Assembly (NCBI GenBank): GCA_905212515.1
Contig: CAJMEU010000096.1
Location: 1 to 11,084, forward strand
Direction: 5' to 3'
Source of the DNA: an uncultured Oscillospiraceae bacterium
GTDB taxonomy: Bacteria; Bacillota; Clostridia; Oscillospirales; Ruminococcaceae
Length of the DNA stretch: 11,084 nucleotides
Shown: one piece after another, positions 6,037-11,084 of the stretch
How the letters are laid out: each line of letters opens with the position of its first letter
Position numbering within the stretch: the first letter of the stretch is position 1
Notes under the pieces: generated by a model
The model's database searches: none
Seen by the model: only the letters and a program-made list of their open reading frames with translations
What the model was told of the DNA's origin: nothing
Position numbers and translations under genes: made by a program

Positions 6037-8478
6037 TCAGCCGCTGAGCTTTTCCACCGTGCAGGCGTTGGTACCCGTGGTGCCGCGCTTCACGGTATTG
6101 TAGAAGTGCAGCAGGATCTTTTTATAGTCGTTCATATTGGTGGCGCTGTTGCTGGTGGCCTGGTAGCGGGCGAAGCCGTAAGCCGTCCACTGGCTCATGC
6201 CCACGCAACTGCCGCTGGCCGTGGCTTTGCCTACGAAGGTGAAGTCCCAATAAGACTTACCGCCGCTGTAGCCCGCATAAGTCACGTTTTTGATCACGGA
6301 GCTGGGCAGTTTGTTGATACCCAGCACCTTGCAGGCGTTCATCCAGAAGTAGTGGGCCGAGGGGGTGGAATTGCGCACCCAGCCCTTGCTGGGATCGTAC
6401 CACTTCACATGGGTGAGGAAGTTGGCCACAGTGCCGTCGCTGTTCCGCTTGTACACCGTGATGACCTGGCTGGTGGAGCCTTCCATTTCGATGGGATGTT
6501 TGCCGTCACTGTTGTACATGGCGTTGAAGATGGCCGCCAGCTCGTCGCTGTTGATGCGCACGGTCTGGTCTACATTGCTGAAGCCGCCCTCTTTGGCCGC
6601 CAGGTAGTCATACTCGGTGGACTGAGCCGTCAAGTAGGGATAGGCGCTGGTGTGCCAGGCATCCGCCGCCGACTGGCTGGTGGCATAGGGCGAGTGGGAG
6701 TAGTACGGCGTGAGGGCCACCGATTTGGTGGTGCCGTTGTTATACAGCACGAACTCGTTGATGACCTGGGTGACGATATCCTTCACCTGCTGGGTGGGCT
6801 CTTTCCAGTTGATGGCCGGCGCCTTGTTGCCGGCGTTGTGGTTGGCCACGATCATGCTGTGGGCCGCCACGGCCTGGGCTTTCACCGCCTCGGGGTAATT
6901 GAGCATGGTGGGGGTCAGTTCGGCCTGGCACACACCGGCCACGGTGCGCAGGGTGTCCATGGTGACGGTACTGCCGCCCACCTTCACCGTGAGGGTACCG
7001 GGCGTGTATGTGGAATCCGTATAAGGGATATTATGGCTCTTGCAGCGGTTTTTGAATTCGTCGCTCTTCAGCATGGCTTCCATCGCGGCCGTTAACCCAC
7101 CGTTCACCCACAAGGTCACATAAGTAGATTTCTCATAGCTGCTGATGTCGTTTTCGCGCCCCAACAGGCCGTTGTACAGCATGGTGACGCCGTCATTGGG
7201 CGTGACATACTGAGACAACTGAATAAAGGCGGGATCCTCGGTGTACTTGCGCACCAGGGCGGGGCCGCTCATCTTGTTCACCAGCACCATCGAGGTGTAA
7301 ACGTTCAGCTCATTCTCGCTGGGCGTGGGACGGCCCAGCAGATAACGGTTCAGGGCGGTGACGAACTCGGTGACCAAGGGGTCCTTGTCGCGGGACTGGC
7401 CGCTGCTGACGGAACCCGCGTCGATGCCGTAGCGGGCGCAGAGGTTTTTAAACTCCGTGCCGCCGGCAAAGCCGTTGATCACCCACGTGCGGGACAGGCC
7501 GTTGTACAGGGACTTTTTCCAGGTGGCCACGCCGCCGGCGTCGCCGGCGCGGTCGAACATGGCCCGGTACAGGTCCGCGATGTACTGGTCGTCCGATTTG
7601 TTCTGGCGCGTGTATTCGCCGCTGCCGAAAAAGCCCTGTACCACCTGGGCGCCCGTCTTGTCCCGGATGATCAGCCGGTTCGTCCAGTCGTTCAGGCCGC
7701 TCTCATCACCTTTGCGGCTGAACACCACCTGGTACAGCCGCTGCACAAACGCCGTCACGCTGGGGTTCTGGTCCCGCGGCTGCCCGCTGGTGTACGTCCC
7801 CGGGCTGATCCCGTACCGCGCGCACAGGTTCTTGAACTCTACGCCGTTCACAAACCCCGCGTACACGTAGTCCCGGCTCATCCCTCCGTCCAGGAAAGCC
7901 GTCCACGTCGCCAGGCCCTGCTGGTCCGCCGCACGGTCGAACATCGCACTATACAGGTCGTTCACATACTGGTAGTCCGTGCGGTTCATGGCCTTGTATT
8001 CCTTGCTGTCGAAAAAGCCGTGGGCCACCGACGCACCCGTCTGCCCACCGTACAGCAGGCCCGTCACCCAGGTGTTCAGCCCCGAGGCGTCCGCCTCGCG
8101 GCCCATACCCACCCGGTACAGCCGCTGCACAAAGGCCGTCACGCTGGCGGCGTCCAAGTCCTTGTCGTCCTCGATGACCTCATCCGGCTCCTCCAGGGGC
8201 ACGTCGTCCGCGGACGGGTCCCCTGCCGGCTCCACGCTGACCACCACGTCCTGCGTCCCTTCGGGCGCCGGGTCCTCTACGTCCGTCAGCGGCGCGTCCT
8301 CCGAAGGCACGTCCGCCGGCGCATCCTCCGGCGCCGGGACGCTGTCCGCCGCGTCCGTCACCGCGCTGCCGGGCGCCTGGGAGAGGGATGCCTCCGGGAT
8401 CGCCTCGGCGAATGCGGCAAACATGCTGGTGGCCATCGCCAAAGTCGCGATGACAGAAACGATTCGTTTCCAGTTCAT
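6037..8478 (-). CDS. Secreted multidomain protein: DUF4214-type repeats plus SpoIID/LytB-like domain
   Basis: An 813-residue exported protein, probably acting at or on the cell wall. The start is the ATG at 8478 with GGAGG 8 bases upstream; an in-frame ATG at 8493 is part of the ribosome site itself. Residues 1-26 are a signal peptide (NWKR, hydrophobic core, cleavage near AFAEA). Residues 27-110 are an acidic Pro/Ala-rich linker. Three repeats follow at 112-239, 240-367 and 368-491; each contains two half-units of the form LY..MF.R..D..GL..W, characteristic of DUF4214. Residues about 495-798 resemble SpoIID/LytB, the family of peptidoglycan lytic transglycosylases and amidase enhancers. QAEL holds a Glu (520) aligned with the proposed catalytic Glu, followed by PEAVKAQAVAAH, then AYPYL, SCVGMSQW and a closing ILLHFYNTV. 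The usual HGVGMSQYGA motif is altered. It stands alone, with its own terminator and divergent to a ribonuclease gene. Export and domain calls are fairly secure; enzymatic activity is uncertain. Confidence 0.85.
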   Translation of the reverse strand: MNWKRIVSVIATLAMATSMFAAFAEAIPEASLSQAPGSAVTDAADSVPAPEDAPADVPSEDAPLTDVEDPAPEGTQDVVVSVEPAGDPSADDVPLEEPDEVIEDDKDLDAASVTAFVQRLYRVGMGREADASGLNTWVTGLLYGGQTGASVAHGFFDSKEYKAMNRTDYQYVNDLYSAMFDRAADQQGLATWTAFLDGGMSRDYVYAGFVNGVEFKNLCARYGISPGTYTSGQPRDQNPSVTAFVQRLYQVVFSRKGDESGLNDWTNRLIIRDKTGAQVVQGFFGSGEYTRQNKSDDQYIADLYRAMFDRAGDAGGVATWKKSLYNGLSRTWVINGFAGGTEFKNLCARYGIDAGSVSSGQSRDKDPLVTEFVTALNRYLLGRPTPSENELNVYTSMVLVNKMSGPALVRKYTEDPAFIQLSQYVTPNDGVTMLYNGLLGRENDISSYEKSTYVTLWVNGGLTAAMEAMLKSDEFKNRCKSHNIPYTDSTYTPGTLTVKVGGSTVTMDTLRTVAGVCQAELTPTMLNYPEAVKAQAVAAHSMIVANHNAGNKAPAINWKEPTQQVKDIVTQVINEFVLYNNGTTKSVALTPYYSHSPYATSQSAADAWHTSAYPYLTAQSTEYDYLAAKEGGFSNVDQTVRINSDELAAIFNAMYNSDGKHPIEMEGSTSQVITVYKRNSDGTVANFLTHVKWYDPSKGWVRNSTPSAHYFWMNACKVLGINKLPSSVIKNVTYAGYSGGKSYWDFTFVGKATASGSCVGMSQWTAYGFARYQATSNSATNMNDYKKILLHFYNTVKRGTTGTNACTVEKLSG
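7006..8145 (-). repeat. Three tandem DUF4214-type repeats within the coding sequence
   Basis: Copies one (7762-8145) and two (7378-7761) are each exactly 128 codons and share in-register blocks such as SVTAFVQRLY, FKNLCARYGI and SGQxRDxxP. The third copy (7006-7377, about 124 codons) keeps only fragments (VTEFV, EFKNRCKSHNI, LYNGLLGRENDI). Each copy is itself two half-units. The two similar copies suggest an internal duplication later than the divergence of the third. Confidence 0.85.
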
Positions 8479-8547
8479 TGCCTTTTCCTCCATTCGAAAC
8501 CAGAACGCACCGTCACCAAACAGATGTGTGCATTCTGTGATAAATCC

Positions 8548-8576
8548 AGAATAACAGGAATGGACGCGTTTTACAA
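8548..8576 (-). promoter_or_regulatory. Possible promoter of the DUF4214-SpoIID gene
   Basis: On the minus strand TTGTAA (8576-8571), a 17-base spacer and TATTCT (8553-8548) are preceded by TG in the extended -10 position. Each box matches four of six consensus bases. A second TTGTAA-17-TTAAAA pair lies further upstream (about 8592-8620). The choice between them cannot be made from sequence. Confidence 0.4.
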
Positions 8577-8648
8577 GGGCCGCCGAAGGTTTTTAACACG
8601 AAAACCGACATTTTTACAATATTTTGTGCCATGTGCAAGGGCGAAGTA

Positions 8649-8657
8649 TGGTATAAT
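8649..8657 (+). promoter_or_regulatory. Extended -10 promoter of the barnase-like gene
   Basis: TGGTATAAT is a perfect TGnTATAAT extended -10 element. No good -35 box stands 17 bases upstream, which extended -10 promoters tolerate. The predicted start near 8664 leaves a leader of about 26 bases with an AAGGAG ribosome site. Confidence 0.7.
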
Positions 8658-8689
8658 GTGGTTTGCAAGTTTTGGAAGGAGCATGGGAT

Positions 8690-9247
8690 ATGGACCGCAA
8701 ATGGAAACGGGCCGCCCCGCTGCTGGCTGTGCTGCTGGCGCTGGCTTTGTGGTGGACAGCCGGCCCGGCGCAGGGCGGGGATACCGGCGCGCCCCTTATG
8801 GCGCAGAGCACGCAGGCGGGCAGCCTGGCCCCGGATCCCGGCGGCCCGGCAACGCCGGAAAGCCCCCGGGAGGACCAGGCCTACGATACCGCCCAGGCCG
8901 TGGTGGACTACCTGGACGCCTTTGGCCATCTGCCGCCCAATTACCTGACAAAGCACGAGGCCCAGCGCCTGGGCTGGGACAGCCGGGCGGGCAACCTGGG
9001 CGAGGTGGCGCCGGGCAAGAGCATCGGCGGGGACAAATTCGGCAATTACGACGGCGCGCTGCCTGCGGCGGCCGGGCGCACCTACCGCGAGTGCGACATT
9101 GCATACGACGGCGGCTACCGGGGCGGCAAGCGCCTGGTGTGGTCGTCGGACGGGCTGTATTTCTACACCGAGGACCATTACGAGACCTTCGTGGAGCTGA
9201 CCGCGTCGTCCGCCTCCGGGGGGCCGCCCGGCAGAGCGGCCCCCTGA
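8690..9247 (+). CDS. Secreted barnase-type guanyl-specific ribonuclease
   Basis: A 185-residue precursor of an extracellular RNase that would cleave single-stranded RNA after G. The start is the ATG at 8690, with AAGGAG 8 bases upstream; a TTG at 8663 in frame is unlikely. Residues 1-29 form a signal peptide (DRKWKR, then a Leu/Ala core), 30-61 a Pro/Gly-rich linker, and 66-171 the enzyme domain. From memory of Bacillus amyloliquefaciens barnase the alignment runs without gaps at a constant offset of 61: Lys27 is Lys88, Glu73 is Glu134, Arg83 is Arg144, Arg87 is Arg148 and His102 is His163, so the catalytic residues are intact. Shared blocks include NLGEVAPGKSIGGDKF and the DHYETF motif. Arg59 and Glu60 of the guanine loop are Tyr120 and Asp121 here. 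A 14-residue Ala/Ser/Gly/Pro tail follows the domain. No barstar-like inhibitor gene adjoins it. Its own extended -10 promoter reads away from the SpoIID-like gene. Confidence 0.93.
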   Translation: MDRKWKRAAPLLAVLLALALWWTAGPAQGGDTGAPLMAQSTQAGSLAPDPGGPATPESPREDQAYDTAQAVVDYLDAFGHLPPNYLTKHEAQRLGWDSRAGNLGEVAPGKSIGGDKFGNYDGALPAAAGRTYRECDIAYDGGYRGGKRLVWSSDGLYFYTEDHYETFVELTASSASGGPPGRAAP

Positions 9248-9297
9248 AGCCTTCGGTGTTTAGGCGTGTTGACACAGCAGCCTCTTTGCCTACAAAC

Positions 9298-9347
9298 AAA
9301 AAAGCGCGCCCGCCCGGGCTTTCCGGGCGGGCGCGCTTATTTTATTT
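9298..9347. terminator. Bidirectional terminator between the barnase-like gene and dnaJ
   Basis: A 16-base perfect GC-rich stem (9302-9317 with 9323-9338) has a 5-base loop. On the minus strand it is followed by TTTTTTGTTTG, an excellent terminator for dnaJ, whose stop codon is only a few bases away. On the plus strand ATTTTATTT follows and should stop the barnase-like transcript. Confidence 0.92.
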
Positions 9348-10508
9348 GAACCCTTCGAATTTCTCTTTCAGGGATTTGAAGAAACCCTTGCGCTGCTCGT
9401 AATTTTCGTCCTTGAGGGTATCCTCGAAGTTTTTCAGCGCCTCGCGCTGATTTTTCGTCAGCTTTTTGGGGATCTCCACCACCACGTGGACGTACTGGTC
9501 GCCGCGGCCGCGGCCGTTCACGTACTGGATGCCCTTGCCGCGCAGGCGGAAGGTGGTGCCGCTTTGGGTGCCCTCGGGCACGGTGTACTGCACCTTGCCG
9601 TCGATGGTGGGCACCACCACGTCGGCGCCCAGCACGGCCTGGCTGTAGGTGATGGGCACGGTGACGTGCACGTCGTAACGGTCCCGCTCGAACATGGTAT
9701 CCGGGCGCACGGTGACGATGACGATCAAGTCGCCGCTGGGGCCGCCGTTGGCGCCCGCGTCACCCAGGCCCTGCAGGCGCAGGCTTTGGTCGTCGTCGAT
9801 GCCCGCGGGCACGTTGACCTCGATTTTTTTCGAGCCGGACACCTTGCCCGTGCCGTGGCACTTCTGGCAGGGGGTCTTAATGATCTTGCCCTTGCCGCCG
9901 CAGCGCGTGCAGGGCCGGGAGGACTGCATCACGCCGAAGGGCGTGCGCTGCTGCACGGTGACGAAGCCCGAGCCGTGGCAGTCCGGGCACATCTCGGGGC
10001 TGGTGCCCTTGGACGCGCCGCTGCCGCCGCATTCCGGACAGGTGTCCTGGCGGCTGACGTTCACGGTTTTGGTGCAGCCGTGCACGGCCTCCATGAAGCT
10101 GAGCACCAGGCTGACGCGGATGTCCGCGCCGCGCCGGGGCGCGTTGGGGTTCTGCCGACGGCCGGTGCCGCCGCCGAAGCCGCCGAAGCCGCCGCCGAAC
10201 AGGTCGCCGAAAATATCGTTCAGGTCCACCCCGCCGAAGCCGCCGCCGCCAAAACCGCCGGCGCCCGCGCCGTAGTTGGGGTCCACGCCCGCGTGGCCGA
10301 ACTGGTCGTAACGGGATTTTTTGTCCGCGTCGCTCAGCACCTCGTAGGCCTCGCCCACTTCCTTGAACTTCTCCTCGGCCTCTTTATCGCCGGGGTTCAT
10401 GTCCGGGTGGTATTTTTTGGCCAGCTTGCGGTAGGCCTTTTTGATCTCGTCGTCCGAGGCTGTGCGGGGCACGCCCAGCACCTCGTAATAATCGCGTTTT
10501 TCTGCCAT
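9342..10508 (-). CDS. dnaJ: Chaperone protein DnaJ (Hsp40)
   Basis: Cytoplasmic co-chaperone that delivers unfolded protein to DnaK and stimulates its ATPase; 388 residues, normal length. The start is the ATG at 10508 giving [13 protein letters not shown], with GAGGTGA about 10 bases upstream; the frame is open further upstream to 10580 but without family similarity. The J domain is at about 5-70 with the essential HPD at 34-36, followed by a Gly/Phe-rich region (77-115). Four zinc-binding CxxCxGxG motifs start at Cys157, 174, 200 and 214. The C-terminal substrate-binding and dimerisation domains follow, so it is a full type I DnaJ with nothing missing. It follows dnaK after 113 bases and ends at the shared terminator. 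I see no CIRCE-like operator here; heat control would lie upstream of dnaK, outside the window. Confidence 0.97.
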   Translation of the reverse strand: MAEKRDYYEVLGVPRTASDDEIKKAYRKLAKKYHPDMNPGDKEAEEKFKEVGEAYEVLSDADKKSRYDQFGHAGVDPNYGAGAGGFGGGGFGGVDLNDIFGDLFGGGFGGFGGGTGRRQNPNAPRRGADIRVSLVLSFMEAVHGCTKTVNVSRQDTCPECGGSGASKGTSPEMCPDCHGSGFVTVQQRTPFGVMQSSRPCTRCGGKGKIIKTPCQKCHGTGKVSGSKKIEVNVPAGIDDDQSLRLQGLGDAGANGGPSGDLIVIVTVRPDTMFERDRYDVHVTVPITYSQAVLGADVVVPTIDGKVQYTVPEGTQSGTTFRLRGKGIQYVNGRGRGDQYVHVVVEIPKKLTKNQREALKNFEDTLKDENYEQRKGFFKSLKEKFEGFK

Positions 10509-10582
10509 ATGTTCTCTCTCACCTCTGGGGGTGTTTCTTTCTTGATCGGATAGGGGCCCCGCCCTGCCTTGAACCGCCAAAT

Positions 10583-10608
10583 GCCTCCCCTCCTGGCGGA
10601 AGGGAGGC
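10583..10608 (-). promoter_or_regulatory. Stem-loop in the dnaK-dnaJ gap
   Basis: In the minus-strand RNA GCCUCCCUUCC pairs with GGAGGGGAGGC across a 4-base loop: 11 pairs including one G-U. ATTTGG follows rather than a T run, so it is not an efficient terminator. It may protect or process the dnaK message or reduce read-through into dnaJ. Confidence 0.55.
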
Positions 10609-10621
10609 GGCGGGCCTTAGG

Positions 10622-11084
10622 TCATACTTCTTTATAATCGGCATCCACGACGTTGTCGTCGCCGCCGTTCGCGCCGCCGTCGGCCGGGCCGGCCTGGGGG
10701 CCCGCGTCCTGGGACTGCTGCGCCTGCTGGGCGGCCTGCTGGTACATCTTCTCGCTGGCCGCGTAGAACACTTTCTGCAAATCGTCCTGCTTTTGCTTGA
10801 TGGCCTCGATGTCCGTGCCCTTCAGGGCCTCTTTCAAATCGGCCAGCTTCGCTTCGATGTCGCTCTTCTCCTGGGCGCTGATCTTATCACCCATTTCGCC
10901 CAGGGCTTTCTCGGTTTGGAACACCATCTGGTCGGCCCCGTTCTTGGTATCCACCTCGTCGCGGCGCTTTTTGTCCTCGGCCGCATACTGTTCGGCCTCT
11001 TTCACGGCCTTCTCCACGTCGTCCTTGCTCATGTTGGTGGAGGAGGTGATGGTGATGTGCTGCTCCTTGCCGGTGCCCAGGTCC
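10622..11084 (-). CDS. dnaK: Chaperone protein DnaK (Hsp70), partial: C-terminal 153 residues
   Basis: Only the 3' end of the gene is in the window; the coding frame continues past the right edge with no start codon here. The visible part begins in the last strands of the substrate-binding domain ([15 protein letters not shown]), then the helical lid ([26 protein letters not shown], with later helices rich in Glu and Lys). A Gln/Ala/Gly-rich flexible tail ends in the acidic [12 protein letters not shown]. All are standard for bacterial DnaK, the ATP-driven chaperone that works with DnaJ and GrpE. The ATPase domain cannot be assessed. It lies directly upstream of dnaJ on the same strand, the usual heat-shock order. 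Confidence 0.97.
   Translation of the reverse strand, partial: DLGTGKEQHITITSSTNMSKDDVEKAVKEAEQYAAEDKKRRDEVDTKNGADQMVFQTEKALGEMGDKISAQEKSDIEAKLADLKEALKGTDIEAIKQKQDDLQKVFYAASEKMYQQAAQQAQQSQDAGPQAGPADGGANGGDDNVVDADYKEV

Noticed and set aside
5699..6103. Plus-strand open frame in the AT-rich spacer, hydrophobic near its N-terminus
   Set aside because: No ribosome site before the TTG at 5699 or the ATG at 5720; it runs through a terminator hairpin and into the end of the opposite gene; no recognised similarity.
8479..9341. Search for a barstar-type inhibitor gene or toxin-antitoxin pair around the RNase
   Set aside because: No second open frame with barstar features exists on either strand near the RNase; its flanks are the SpoIID-like gene and dnaJ.
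8020..9402. Plus-strand open frame of 460 codons covering the divergent promoter and RNase gene
   Set aside because: It is out of frame with the barnase-like protein, crosses the promoter region, and is a shadow of both genes.
9486..10553. Plus-strand open frame of about 355 codons opposite dnaJ
   Set aside because: Antisense to a complete, well-conserved dnaJ; Ala/His/Val-rich shadow translation.

Overview
The window looks like a chromosomal segment from a GC-rich Gram-positive anaerobe of the Clostridia, most likely of the Oscillospiraceae/Ruminococcaceae type. The basis is the GC-rich coding with strong GGAGG ribosome sites, intrinsic terminators, sigma-A-like promoters, a Clostridia-style lipoprotein with a Ser/Ala/Thr-rich spacer after the lipobox, a secreted SpoIID-family protein, and peptide uptake and chaperone genes typical of that group. 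The assignment is inference; no rRNA or other phylogenetic marker is present.

Layout. Positions 1-5549 (minus strand) hold a complete five-gene oligopeptide ABC importer locus in the order oppA, oppB, oppC, oppD, oppF, with oppF cut by the left edge. oppA has its own good promoter (5634-5662). It is separated from oppBCDF by 337 bases that contain two intrinsic terminators and a 20-base inverted repeat lying over a possible second promoter. oppB to oppF are packed with gaps of 1-6 bases. OppA captures peptides outside the membrane, OppB/OppC form the channel, and OppD/OppF hydrolyse ATP. The separation of oppA would allow the binding lipoprotein to be made in excess over the membrane complex.

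Positions 5550-6036 are an AT-richer regulatory spacer. Next, also on minus, comes a large secreted protein (6037-8478): signal peptide, acidic Pro/Ala linker, three 124-128 residue repeats of DUF4214 type, and a C-terminal SpoIID/LytB-like domain whose conserved signatures are partly altered. It is the most unusual protein in the window.

Divergent from it, on plus, is a compact secreted ribonuclease (8690-9247). It aligns without gaps to barnase, keeps the four catalytic residues and has no barstar inhibitor gene beside it. It converges on dnaJ across a strong bidirectional terminator (9302-9338). The right end is the heat-shock pair dnaK (3' part only) then dnaJ, minus strand, with a stem-loop in the gap between them.

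Most of the window is ordinary, well-recognised housekeeping and transport. The points worth a second look are the DUF4214-SpoIID fusion and its altered active region, the barnase homologue without a neighbouring inhibitor and with changed guanine-loop residues, and the regulatory architecture around oppA and oppB. I found no CRISPR array, tRNA, rRNA, insertion sequence or phage gene, and no clear evidence of a wholly new multi-gene system.
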